Source: Candidatus Aegiribacteria sp.
GTDB taxonomy: Bacteria > Fermentibacterota > Fermentibacteria > Fermentibacterales > JCC-6
Length of the DNA stretch: 13,469 bases
Direction of reading: 5' to 3'
NCBI GenBank assembly: GCA_030600975.1
Contig: JAUVUL010000006.1
Coordinates: forward strand, 1-13,469
Shown here: positions 6,272-13,469 of the stretch, one piece after another
Layout: each line of letters begins with the position of its first letter
How positions within the stretch are numbered: position 1 is the first letter of the stretch
Made by a program: the position numbers and the translations under genes
The notes under the pieces: generated by a model
What the model was told of the DNA's origin: nothing
Seen by the model: the letters and a program-made list of their open reading frames with translations, nothing else
Database searches by the model: none

Positions 6272-7300
6272 TTGAAAGCTATGGTTCTTTCTGAATTGTG
6301 TGATATCAGGAATAATCCCAATCCTCTGTTACTTGAGCATTTACCTGTTCCAGAACCAGTTATGAATGATGTTCTTCTTGAAGTTCTTGCATGCGGAGTC
6401 TGCCATACGGAGCTGGATGAGATCGAAGGTCGCACTGCACCACCAATTCTTCCGGTGATTCCCGGTCATGAAGTTATCGGCCGTATTGTGAAAATCGGTG
6501 AAGATGTAAAAACAAGACAGGTCGGTGAAAGGGTGGGAGTAGGGTGGTTCTACTCATCATGCGGCAGCTGCAGGTACTGCCTGGAGGGGAACGAGAACCT
6601 GTGCAGCGAATTCAAGGCTACCGGGAGAGATGCCAACGGCGGATATGCTGAATTCATGAAAGTTCCCGGGGGTTCCGCATTCCCAATTCCCGATTATCTC
6701 AGTGACACCAGAGCAGCACCTCTTCTCTGCGCCGGCGCCATCGGTTATCGGTCGCTCAGGTTATCAGGAATTGAGAACGGAGACAGCATTGGTCTTACAG
6801 GTTTTGGAGGTTCTGCTCACCTTGTTCTTAAAATGGTGAGGTTCAGATATCCGGACACGGAAGTATTCGTTTTTGCGAGGAACCCCGGAGAGAGGGAATT
6901 CGCCAGAGAGCTTGGTGCTGTGTGGGCAGGCGACACGGCTTCCGAATCTCCGGTCAGGCTCCGCAGTATCATTGACACCACACCGGCCTGGAAGCCGGTG
7001 ATTGAAGCATTGAAAAACCTGGCTCCCGAGGGCAGGCTTGTTATCAATGCGATCCGCAAGGAAGACGTTGACAAGGAGTATCTTCTTCGAATCAGCTATC
7101 CTTTGCACCTCTGGATGGAGAAGGAGATCAAGAGTGTGGCTAACGTAAGCAGACAGGATATAGCAGGATTTCTTGATCTGGCAGATGAGATGAGAATTCA
7201 GCCAGAGATAGAGGAATATCTTCTCGAAGATGCGAACCTTGCTCTATCGGAACTCCGCGCGGGTAATGTCAGGGGAGCCAAGGTTCTCAGGATCAAGTAA
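6272..7300 (+). CDS. Zinc-dependent alcohol dehydrogenase (MDR superfamily)
   Basis: The 342-residue protein is a medium-chain dehydrogenase/reductase. The TTG start at 6272 has GAGGG (6261-6265) six bases upstream and gives the typical N-terminus MKAMVL; an ATG three codons later is too far from that site. The catalytic zinc ligands are Cys44 (CGVCHTEL), His66-Glu67 (PGHE) and Cys153. The structural zinc ligands Cys97, Cys100, Cys103 and Cys111 have the canonical spacing. The nucleotide-binding turn reads GLTGFGGSAH rather than the common GxGxxG form, but it is in the right place at about residue 180. The family oxidises alcohols or reduces aldehydes with NAD(P)H in the cytoplasm. The intact metal sites suggest an active enzyme; the substrate cannot be read. 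No neighbouring gene points to a pathway. Confidence 0.9.
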   Translation: MKAMVLSELCDIRNNPNPLLLEHLPVPEPVMNDVLLEVLACGVCHTELDEIEGRTAPPILPVIPGHEVIGRIVKIGEDVKTRQVGERVGVGWFYSSCGSCRYCLEGNENLCSEFKATGRDANGGYAEFMKVPGGSAFPIPDYLSDTRAAPLLCAGAIGYRSLRLSGIENGDSIGLTGFGGSAHLVLKMVRFRYPDTEVFVFARNPGEREFARELGAVWAGDTASESPVRLRSIIDTTPAWKPVIEALKNLAPEGRLVINAIRKEDVDKEYLLRISYPLHLWMEKEIKSVANVSRQDIAGFLDLADEMRIQPEIEEYLLEDANLALSELRAGNVRGAKVLRIK

Positions 7301-7390
7301 GCCCCAATTTATCTTCTGACATAAGAACCTGTTACAGCATGATAAAACAGAAACCATATCACATCGTTGCCCGCCTATAATTCCTACTAC

Positions 7391-7418
7391 TTGACACGGG
7401 ATTATATTCACATTTAAC
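7391..7418 (+). promoter_or_regulatory. Candidate promoter of the asnB-type operon
   Basis: A perfect TTGACA box at 7391-7396 is followed after 16 bases by TTTAAC at 7413-7418 (four of six -10 positions). It sits about 30 bases before the first gene of a two-gene operon. The rest of the 147-base gap from 7301 shows no gene. Confidence 0.45.
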
Positions 7419-7447
7419 TCTGACTTAACCGGAGGTATTTGTAATAG

Positions 7448-9334
7448 ATGTGCGGTGTAAGCGGCATTATTTCCCGGCAGCTCACCTCAGGTGAGATTCG
7501 AGGGCGACTTGAAAGAATGGGTTCCCTCCAGAAGCATCGCGGTCCCGATGATTCCGATGAACAGGTTTTTTCCAGTGACGATACATTAGTTGGGCTGGGT
7601 TTCGTGAGGCTTGCGATACTCGACCTGGAAACCGGCATGCAGCCGGTTGTTTCAATCGCTGATGGCTGCGCAATCGTATGCAACGGACAGGTATACAATT
7701 ATATCGAACTGAGAAATGAAGTTTCATCGGAAGAATTCACAACCAGAGGTGATATCGAAGTAGCCCTGCACCTTTACAGGAAAAATGGAATTGAGTTTTT
7801 GGATTGTCTTAATGGGATGTATGCGGGAGCAGTTTTCGATCCGGAACGTAAAAGGGTACTTCTTTTCAGGGACAGGTTCGGAATCAAACCACTTTATTAT
7901 ACTTTTACTGAGGAAGGTTTCTTCTTCTCATCCGAGATCAAGCCTCTTCTTGAAGGCAGCCTGATGAAACCCGAGCTGGATCATGAATCCCTGCCGGTAT
8001 ACTTCTCTTACCGATATGTGCCGGGAGAAAGAACCATGTTCAGGAATATCCGGCGCCTTCCGCCGGGATCCTTTCTGGATTACAGCCTTGAAAGCGGATC
8101 TTTCAGCATAAGACGGTACTGGGAGTATCTTCCCGGTGGGGATGATGTTTCCTACAGCGGTAAAGAGGTTGAGGACCGTTTTATTCAGCTTCTTGAAGAT
8201 GCGGTCAGAATAAGAATGAGATCCGATGTCGAAGTTGCCAGCCTTCTCAGCGGCGGTATTGATTCAGCTTCCGTTGCTTCAATAGCAGCTGCCGAACAAC
8301 CGGACCTTAAACTGTTTACCGTTTCTTTCAAAGATCCCCTTTACAATGAGCTGGATGATGTCAGGGAACTGATGAGAGCGGGGCATCGCGTATTCCGTAA
8401 CACGAAACTGATTCACAGTTCCTGCGAACCCGGATCACTTGAGGATCTTCCCCGGCTTATCAGGTCAGTCGAGGATTGCATCTCTCTGGGTACTATCATT
8501 CCAACGGACCAGGTGTGCAGCCTTGCTTCAGATCATGTGAAGGTGGTCCTGACTGGTGAGGGGGCTGACGAAGTATTCGCCGGTTACAGGAAATTCCTTC
8601 TTGAGATGGCTGCCGAGGAGATCGGCCTCATGTCGGAAAAAGAGAAAATACTTCTTCTGAAGGATTTTCCTGAGCTACGGAATTACATGCCTGTCAGGGC
8701 TTCTGATCCCCGTAAACGTTTTATTCAGAGCGAACTGCTTTTCAATCAGTCTGAATTGTCCAGACTCCTGGGAACGGAGACTGGAGAAGTTGTCTTTCCC
8801 GAGGATGCCATGCCGGCGGTTGACAGCAGTATGCATCCGCTGAACCAGTTCCTGGCAATGGAATGCAGATCAAGGCTACCTGATTACGTGGTTCTAAGGC
8901 TGGATAAGCTTTCCATGCGTCATTCACTTGAAACCAGAACCCCCTATCTTGATTACAGGCTGGCTGAGTTCGCAGCCGGGCTTCCTGTGCATATGAAAGT
9001 TAACCTGGCGGAAAGAATGGGCAAATACATCTGCAGGAAATCACTCCGCAGGCATCGTGTGGTCGATCCCGTCACCGCATTAAGGGAGAAGAAACCTTTC
9101 ACGATACCTTTGGCTGCCTGGCTTCTTCAGAGGGATAGTCTACCTGATTATGTGAGGGAGATATTCCAGGGGGGTGAAATAAAACGCGCCGGCGTTCTTG
9201 ACCAGCAGATGACAAGGCAGATGTGGAACAGTGTTACAGCTGATGGGATCGGCCCTGATACCCTTGTGTCGGAAGCGGACAGGATTTTTGCGGTACTGAC
9301 GTTCAGCCTGTGGATGAAGGAGTTTACCGCATGA
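7448..9334 (+). CDS. asnB: Asparagine synthetase-type glutamine amidotransferase
   Basis: A 628-residue AsnB-family enzyme, normal length for the AsnB/AsnO group. The N-terminal class II glutaminase starts MCGVSGI with the nucleophile Cys2. It contains HRGPDD (30-35), CNGQVYNY (canonical NGEIYNY) and RDRFGIKPLYY (141-151). The C-terminal ATP-pyrophosphatase domain has the PP-loop LLSGGIDSAS (SGGIDS 268-273), GEGADEVFAGY (370-380), LDKLSMRHSLETRTPYLDYR, and REKKPF in place of the usual RRKQGF. The family uses ATP and glutamine to amidate a carboxylate, classically aspartate to asparagine. The second half around VEDCISLGTIIPT differs from the common DEPFADPSAIPT segment, so a substrate other than aspartate is possible. 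GGAGG is 12 bases before the ATG; the start is fixed by the required Met-Cys. The TGA stop overlaps the next gene as ATGA. Confidence 0.88.
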   Translation: MCGVSGIISRQLTSGEIRGRLERMGSLQKHRGPDDSDEQVFSSDDTLVGLGFVRLAILDLETGMQPVVSIADGCAIVCNGQVYNYIELRNEVSSEEFTTRGDIEVALHLYRKNGIEFLDCLNGMYAGAVFDPERKRVLLFRDRFGIKPLYYTFTEEGFFFSSEIKPLLEGSLMKPELDHESLPVYFSYRYVPGERTMFRNIRRLPPGSFLDYSLESGSFSIRRYWEYLPGGDDVSYSGKEVEDRFIQLLEDAVRIRMRSDVEVASLLSGGIDSASVASIAAAEQPDLKLFTVSFKDPLYNELDDVRELMRAGHRVFRNTKLIHSSCEPGSLEDLPRLIRSVEDCISLGTIIPTDQVCSLASDHVKVVLTGEGADEVFAGYRKFLLEMAAEEIGLMSEKEKILLLKDFPELRNYMPVRASDPRKRFIQSELLFNQSELSRLLGTETGEVVFPEDAMPAVDSSMHPLNQFLAMECRSRLPDYVVLRLDKLSMRHSLETRTPYLDYRLAEFAAGLPVHMKVNLAERMGKYICRKSLRRHRVVDPVTALREKKPFTIPLAAWLLQRDSLPDYVREIFQGGEIKRAGVLDQQMTRQMWNSVTADGIGPDTLVSEADRIFAVLTFSLWMKEFTA

Positions 9335-10254
9335 GCCCTGGAACAGCCTGTGAAAAGACTGATTGCATTTCAGCAGCATATGCAGAAAAGCTCCTTGATA
9401 CTATTCTGGCCAGACGAAATTCACTTCCCAGAACCTACGGATTCGAGTATGAGTTCCTCCCTGACCGGATTCTAAATCACGATGACATGTCCCGGTTATA
9501 TGATTTTCTTCTCAGTGTGGGATACAGGCTGGATAACGGTATTCATTCGAAGTGGAACAGAAGAATTGTCTTTGAACCCGGCGGACAGATAGAATACCTG
9601 AGCCCGCCATTGAAAGCTTCGGATAATAGAGGGTTCAATGAAACCCTTGACTGGGTACGGAGTATGAACAGCATAATAGAAATTGAAACTGGTATCAGGT
9701 ACATCGGGACCGATTATATACCTGGAAGGTATGCCGCACCGCTTCTGCTTACTTCGGAGAGGTATTCCCTCATGCATGATAGATTTATGAAAGTTGACAG
9801 CAGAGGGCCGGATATGATGAAAGGCACCGCTGCCATACATCTTCATGCAGCTATTACTTCCAAAGAGGATCTTGAAGTGCTGTATCCGCTTTTCTGCAAA
9901 ATGGCTTCCAGTGCTGAACATGGAATGTCCGGAACCAGAAGAGAAATATGGAACAGAACGGACAGCTGCCGCTGCTGCCTTCCGGATTTAAACATTGAGA
10001 ATGGCGCGCTATCAATACTGGAAGATATTGTCAAATTTGCATTTGAAGCGATCGAGTTAAAGAGCGGCAAGCGTTTTCGAAGCATTGAGGGAAGGAATTT
10101 TACTGAATTTCTTGATCATCTTACGACGATATTCACCGATATACGGGTTAACGTTAAGTTTGCCACGCTGGAGTTGAGGACTCCCGACAGCAGACCACTT
10201 GAAGAATTTCCGAGTATATGGAAAAAATTCGTTGAAGAATGCGAAAGCCTGTAA
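9331..10254 (+). CDS. Compact GCS2/EgtA-like glutamate-cysteine ligase homologue
   Basis: The start ATG at 9331 overlaps the TGA of the upstream amidotransferase (ATGA), with GGAG eight bases before it. A GTG at 9310 would add seven residues. The 307-residue product carries the ordered motifs of the GCS2 family (plant-type and EgtA glutamate-cysteine ligases): YGFEYEFLP (Glu39, Glu41), FEPGGQIEYLSPP (Glu82-Glu88), IGTDYIPGRY, GPDMMKGTAAIHLH (159-172), GTRREIWNRTD, LDHLTTIF (261-268) and TLELRTPDS (279-287). Family enzymes activate the gamma-carboxyl of glutamate with ATP and join it to an amine, usually cysteine, in the cytoplasm. This copy is about 100 residues shorter than EgtA, ending soon after the ELR motif. 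The family's usual RTAxxQV segment reads GTAAIHLH, so the acceptor may differ. Translational coupling argues that it works with the amidotransferase. Confidence 0.8.
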   Translation: MSPGTACEKTDCISAAYAEKLLDTILARRNSLPRTYGFEYEFLPDRILNHDDMSRLYDFLLSVGYRLDNGIHSKWNRRIVFEPGGQIEYLSPPLKASDNRGFNETLDWVRSMNSIIEIETGIRYIGTDYIPGRYAAPLLLTSERYSLMHDRFMKVDSRGPDMMKGTAAIHLHAAITSKEDLEVLYPLFCKMASSAEHGMSGTRREIWNRTDSCRCCLPDLNIENGALSILEDIVKFAFEAIELKSGKRFRSIEGRNFTEFLDHLTTIFTDIRVNVKFATLELRTPDSRPLEEFPSIWKKFVEECESL

Positions 10255-10264
10255 TTCCTGGTTT

Positions 10265-10915
10265 TTACCCTCTTCCGGTAATCTGGGTTTTCAGCCCCCT
10301 CCAGAAAGGAGCTATCACAGCTCCAAGGAAAAAGCCAGCCACGAGAAAACCAATAATGCCGCCTGTATTTCTTATGGCAACTGCCCCAATCAAAGCACCA
10401 CCAATGCCGCCTATGGCTCCCCACTTAATCGCTCTGACAAGACATCCCGGTTCATCCTTTCTCTCCGTTTTCAGATCTATGGATGTTTTTATTTCCGGTC
10501 TCTGCATTGCTATCGACTGGGCTATTTCAATTCCTTTCCCGCTATTGCCCTTGAAGAGAAGCATTGGTTTGAACTGAATGTGAGTGACCTTCTCACCCGG
10601 TATTTTAATTAGTACTGAAGTTGTAATTCGATTCATGATTGCAGACTCGATATTTATTTTTGCCCAGCCGGGCATACTGGATTCACCTTTCCGGCCTTCT
10701 ATCGCCTCCAGGCTGTCGTACATGATGTATTCAAGCTCTTTCCTCTTGAAGGTAATAGTAACTTTTTCGAGAATAAGCCTCATGTCAGTGGCTGCCACGA
10801 GAACCGTTCTTGTGCCTGTCACTCCCATACCGAAGGCAAGAATAACCTCGCCCGGTTCCAGCAGTAATTCCATTCTGTCCCTGAGTTCATCGTTGTTTCT
10901 AATCCCGTTGCCCAT
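10265..10915 (-). CDS. PH-like (bPH/YokE-type) domain membrane protein
   Basis: ATG 10915 has GGAG seven bases upstream. An ATG six codons earlier (10933) lacks a ribosome site, so I prefer the shorter form of 216 residues. Residues about 15-125 resemble bacterial PH-like domains, with the pattern LLEPGEVILAF, then LVAATDMRLILEK, then a conserved turn leading to KVTHIQF. Residues about 165-205 are glycine-rich and hydrophobic (GAIGGIGGALIGAVAI, GFLVAGFFLGAVIAPFW) and form one or two membrane helices. The function is unknown; such domains are often at membranes. The gene ends convergently, 10 bases from the ligase gene stop, and no hairpin terminator is seen between them. Confidence 0.7.
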   Translation of the reverse strand: MGNGIRNNDELRDRMELLLEPGEVILAFGMGVTGTRTVLVAATDMRLILEKVTITFKRKELEYIMYDSLEAIEGRKGESSMPGWAKINIESAIMNRITTSVLIKIPGEKVTHIQFKPMLLFKGNSGKGIEIAQSIAMQRPEIKTSIDLKTERKDEPGCLVRAIKWGAIGGIGGALIGAVAIRNTGGIIGFLVAGFFLGAVIAPFWRGLKTQITGRG

Positions 10916-11057
10916 AAGATTACTCCAATCCATCAGTTACAGGATTTCACTGCAACAGCACCGTTCACCTTTGGTGACTGGTTTTGTTACTGCGGATGTC
11001 ATACATTTGTATCATAATATGGATTGATATCTTTCAGTAAGCTCAAAAAGGGATGAG

Positions 11058-11651
11058 ATGCTTGTTTCATTTATTCTTACAGTGATGTCCATGTATCCGG
11101 GAGCAGGTTCATTGTTTTCCAGTTCCTTCATGTATTCGCAACTGCCTGATGAAAATGAATGTATTCTTATCTGTCTGGATTCGATGGATGTTTTCACCAG
11201 GCCTGACTCGTCTGCATCGTTCATGATCAGGCTTACTCCACGTAATCAGGTTGTAATTTCCGGCAGGACCGTCGATGGCTGGCTGGGATTTGATCCCGGA
11301 GTAGCCCAGGCCGCGAACATCGGAAGTTTTCGCTTGAGGTGGATTGCAGGTGACGCACGATATGTAGTTGACGGTGAGCTAGACAGTGTCCCCGTGGTCT
11401 GGGGACCTCGGGCCGGGATTACGTACGCAATGATATATCAGACTTCGCCACTATATTCTGAACCGGACAGCTTCTCAGCAATAGTGGATTCTGTACCTTC
11501 CTATTCCGCTGGGGGTATTGTCTCAAGAACAGAGGACTGGTTTCTCCTGGACCTGAGTATCGGGCCGCTGGGACAGGATATTGAGGGATGGATAAACGCG
11601 CTGGATGTCTCTGTTAACGGTAAACTCGATACGATTCCGCTTATTGATTGA
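11058..11651 (+). CDS. Predicted secreted SH3-like repeat protein
   Basis: The 197-residue protein begins at ATG 11058 behind AAGGGA (11048-11053, four bases away). The N-terminus (MLVSFILTVMSMYPGAGS) is hydrophobic but lacks positive charges, so it is an imperfect signal peptide. Two bacterial SH3-like units can be read. The first spans about residues 34-95 and ends in GRTVDGWLGFDPGVAQAA and FRLRWI. The second spans about 122-187 and ends WINALDV; each has the typical W-x-x-L/V turn. Such domains usually bind cell-wall or extracellular ligands; no catalytic domain is present. The next gene begins at or within eight bases of the stop, so the two are probably translated together. Confidence 0.65.
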   Translation: MLVSFILTVMSMYPGAGSLFSSSFMYSQLPDENECILICLDSMDVFTRPDSSASFMIRLTPRNQVVISGRTVDGWLGFDPGVAQAANIGSFRLRWIAGDARYVVDGELDSVPVVWGPRAGITYAMIYQTSPLYSEPDSFSAIVDSVPSYSAGGIVSRTEDWFLLDLSIGPLGQDIEGWINALDVSVNGKLDTIPLID

Positions 11652-11659
11652 TATCATGC

Positions 11660-12082
11660 ATGTTAGTAGGGATTATTTTTCTGGTTTTCGGTGCCGGGCG
11701 TCTCTGGATGCTTATTTACAATTGGCGACAGGATTGCCATCTGTTCAGTGAAGGTATCAGTACTAAAGCCTGTGTAACTAACAGGGTCACCTATCCGAAT
11801 GAGGACGAGCTTCAGAGTTCCCAGTACAGGCTCATTGCCGATTTCAAGAATGGTGAAGGCCATACTTACCATGTCAAGAGCAGAAGACATGTGTGTGGTT
11901 CCCGTTCCAGAGAGTTGATGGGAACCGAATTCGAGGTAGTATACCTGGAAAAGAAACCTGAAAGAGCCCGTTTCATGCTGGATCAGGAGAAAAACATAAG
12001 CTGGGTTGGTCTGATTCTCTACTCATTGACGGCTGTAGCTGGAATTCTGTTCATCATGAACTCTATTCTTACCGGACCGTGA
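11660..12082 (+). CDS. DUF3592-type membrane protein
   Basis: The 140-residue product has a first membrane helix at about residues 1-18 (MLVGIIFLVFGAGRLWMLIY). A soluble beta-rich middle follows, containing YRLIADFKNGEGHTYHVKS and a segment EFEVVYLEKKPERARF. A second helix lies at about 118-138. The order (helix, D-F-K-N-G-x-G, V-x-Y-x-x-x-x-P-x-x-A-R, helix) is that of DUF3592 proteins, whose role is unknown. The start is uncertain. A TTG at 11648 overlaps the previous stop as TTGA, and ATG 11660 is eight bases beyond it. Neither has its own ribosome site, so coupling to the SH3-like gene is likely. Confidence 0.65.
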   Translation: MLVGIIFLVFGAGRLWMLIYNWRQDCHLFSEGISTKACVTNRVTYPNEDELQSSQYRLIADFKNGEGHTYHVKSRRHVCGSRSRELMGTEFEVVYLEKKPERARFMLDQEKNISWVGLILYSLTAVAGILFIMNSILTGP

Positions 12083-12115
12083 TTACCGGAAACTCGATCT
12101 TAATCTGATTCCATT

Positions 12116-12661
12116 CTACTGAATAACTTCAAGCTCCCTGATCAACACGGATGCTATCACTCTATACGATGGTGAATAGGCATTTCTGTAAATTGATGAA
12201 TGATGAACAGCCGGATAATCCGACTCAGCTATTGCATCCAGATATTGTTCAATAGCTCTGAGACCGTCTGGAAGCAGACCTTCTTCCTTCATTCGGATAA
12301 GCCACCAGCAGTACAGCTCAAGTTTTCCCGTAGAGCCGGTGTATTCATTTCCGGTTCGTACGAACGCCTCGATGAGCTTCTCAGGATTGCATCCAGCACG
12401 AAGATATGGTCGAATGTTTATCCTTAGAATGCTACCGTCATGGGCAATAGGATCCACAACAGGCTCTACAGGCCCGATTCCAATGCTGCTGATTTCCTCT
12501 TCGAAGTGCTTTCTTACGGAATCAATGGATCGTACTCTATGGGCACTACCCATCGCAGCCTGGTAGATCAGTTTATAGATATCGGTACATTTCATGAGAG
12601 GATACCTGACTGAATGAGACTTGATAATCCTCCTGAACCTGGATTCAAGATCATTACCCAT
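12116..12661 (-). CDS. Conserved protein of unknown function
   Basis: ATG 12661 is preceded by AGGA at six bases. Upstream in-frame ATGs at 12670 and 12703 lack a good site. The 181-residue protein has no signal or membrane segment and looks mostly helical. Notable segments are YPLMKCTDIYKLIYQAAMGSAH near the N-terminus, VVDPIAHDGSILRINIRPYL in the middle, and AVHHSSIYRNAYSPSYRV near the C-terminus. The repeated His/Tyr/Arg spacing suggests a real, conserved family, possibly an enzyme with histidine ligands, but I cannot name a function. It is convergent with the DUF3592-type gene (33 bases apart) and divergent from the TetR-type gene. Confidence 0.75.
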   Translation of the reverse strand: MGNDLESRFRRIIKSHSVRYPLMKCTDIYKLIYQAAMGSAHRVRSIDSVRKHFEEEISSIGIGPVEPVVDPIAHDGSILRINIRPYLRAGCNPEKLIEAFVRTGNEYTGSTGKLELYCWWLIRMKEEGLLPDGLRAIEQYLDAIAESDYPAVHHSSIYRNAYSPSYRVIASVLIRELEVIQ

Positions 12662-12866
12662 AACACACATCCTTCCCCGGATTTCCGTCACTGCAATATA
12701 CATGATCTCAAGGGGATCGATCGGAAGGTTAGAATGAATTGCAGATTGCCGGTGAAAATGTGTGATTGCGTTCGGATAGCTCTGAAATGCAGCGAATCAG
12801 TATCGTTCTTAGCCTGTAAAAAAACAAGGTATATACTTAATTATCAAACAAATAACATATAGAAAC

Positions 12867-12894
12867 TTGACATTTACTTACTAGTAAGTAGAAT
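12867..12894 (+). promoter_or_regulatory. Promoter of the TetR-family gene
   Basis: A perfect TTGACA at 12867-12872 and TAGAAT at 12889-12894 (five of six) are 16 bases apart. Expected transcription start is near 12901, giving a leader of about 30 bases with GGAGG at 12921-12925. The preceding stretch from 12704 shows no gene. Confidence 0.65.
12875..12890 (+). promoter_or_regulatory. Perfect 16-bp palindrome, likely TetR-family operator
   Basis: TACTTACTAGTAAGTA is a perfect inverted repeat. It lies in the spacer between -35 and -10 and overlaps the first two bases of the -10 box, so a bound dimer would block RNA polymerase. A degenerate second copy centred 24 bases downstream (12898-12915, six of nine pairs) shares the ACTAGT core. 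Autoregulation by the adjacent TetR-type protein is inferred from position. Confidence 0.65.
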
Positions 12895-12931
12895 ACATAC
12901 TCAACTAGTGAATTACTATTGGAGGTTGAAC

Positions 12932-13469
12932 TTGAGCGATAGTAACAAGGACAAGCTTCTTCAGGCAGGGGTTGAGCTTCTGTCTGAAAAGACATTCTCG
13001 GAAATATCAATGGATCAGGTAGCGGAATCATCGGGGGTTTCAAAACCGATGATTTACTATTACTTCAACAATAAGGAGGGGTACTACAAAGCTCTTGCGG
13101 GGTACCTTCTGAGTATTGCCAGATCATTGAACAGGGAGATTTTCAGGTCCGATTTAAGCCTCAGGGAGAACATGTTGAATTACGTCCTGTTCCGAGTCGA
13201 GTATGTAAAGACGAACCCGGGCATTTCAAAGGCCTTCCTGTCCATTATTACAGATCCCAACATAGGTCTGCTCATCGATGAGATGCAGGATGAATTCAAC
13301 GTTATGCGCATGGAGTTCATCGATCCGATGTTCGATAGAGCAATTGAAAACGGTGAAATCATGGCCGATACGAAAAGGATGATGGTTATGATGTTGCTTA
13401 ATTCGGTTCTTATAGGTTTCAGTATGAAGATTCTTAATAGAATACCGATTCATGATACGATAAATCCTG
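12932..13469 (+). CDS. TetR/AcrR-family transcriptional regulator (C-terminus cut by window)
   Basis: TTG 12932 has GGAGG (12921-12925) six bases upstream and opens a frame running to the right edge (179 codons). The N-terminal 55 residues are a TetR helix-turn-helix: KDKLLQAGVELLSEKTFSEI, then MDQVAESSGVSKPMIYYYF, then NNKEGYYKAL. This matches the typical A-x-x-x-G-V-S-x-x-x-x-Y-x-Y-F pattern. The C-terminal ligand-binding domain is helical and its effector cannot be inferred. TetR proteins usually repress their own gene and a nearby target; the target probably lies beyond the window. The gene has a strong promoter with an embedded palindrome. Confidence 0.9.
   Translation, partial: MSDSNKDKLLQAGVELLSEKTFSEISMDQVAESSGVSKPMIYYYFNNKEGYYKALAGYLLSIARSLNREIFRSDLSLRENMLNYVLFRVEYVKTNPGISKAFLSIITDPNIGLLIDEMQDEFNVMRMEFIDPMFDRAIENGEIMADTKRMMVMMLLNSVLIGFSMKILNRIPIHDTINP

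Noticed and set aside
7448..10254. Ergothioneine cluster (EgtA with a class II amidotransferase)
   Set aside because: EgtC is a short glutaminase-only protein, whereas this enzyme has a full synthetase domain, and no EgtB or EgtD lies nearby.
10199..10612. Plus-strand frames after the ligase gene
   Set aside because: They are antisense to the PH-like gene, which has a better start, a domain pattern and membrane helices.
1..13469. CRISPR array, prophage, integrase or transposase
   Set aside because: No regularly spaced repeats and no recognisable mobile-element protein were found; the 57-bp repeat pair is the only hint.

Overview
This window looks like chromosomal DNA of a Gram-negative bacterium with mixed, mid-range G+C. 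It carries about a dozen complete or partial protein genes and one tRNA, with no phage, IS or CRISPR machinery. The best taxonomic hint is a secreted PQQ-type beta-propeller protein ending in a FlgD/T9SS-like C-terminal domain, together with a lipoprotein. Such C-terminal domains are typical of the FCB superphylum and related candidate phyla, but this placement is an inference from one protein and is weak.

Layout. Positions 1-623 (minus) hold the N-terminal part of a multi-span GT-C-type glycosyltransferase-like membrane protein, cut by the window edge. Positions 624-928 have no clean gene, but their minus strand reads like a decayed or frameshifted short coding sequence. Positions 929-2924 (plus) hold a 19-codon leader ORF overlapping a Mut7-C RNase gene with a ubiquitin-like N-terminus, followed directly by hemW, whose start codon is problematic. 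A tRNA-Arg(CCT) with its own promoter lies at 2981-3057. Positions 3058-3274 are non-coding and carry a diverged 57-bp repeat (second copy at 5780-5836) and a tRNA-3'-end-like fragment. A small lipoprotein gene (3275-3763, minus) lies divergent to the propeller gene (4015-5706, plus). A 95-residue unknown protein and a zinc-type MDR alcohol dehydrogenase follow.

The most interesting unit is at 7391-10254. A well-formed promoter candidate precedes an asparagine-synthetase-type amidotransferase gene, whose stop codon overlaps (ATGA) the start of a compact GCS2/EgtA-like glutamate-cysteine ligase homologue. The pairing of an amidotransferase with a gamma-glutamyl ligase suggests a dedicated small-molecule pathway making an amidated or gamma-glutamyl compound. 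This resembles in logic the known AsnO/Ngg pair that makes N-acetylglutaminylglutamine amide.

The right part contains a PH-like (bPH/YokE-type) membrane protein (minus), an SH3-like protein followed by a DUF3592-type membrane protein (plus, probably one transcript), and a conserved protein of unknown function (minus). At the right edge is a TetR-family regulator (plus, cut by the edge). Its promoter contains a perfect 16-bp palindrome between the -35 and -10 boxes, pointing to autorepression.
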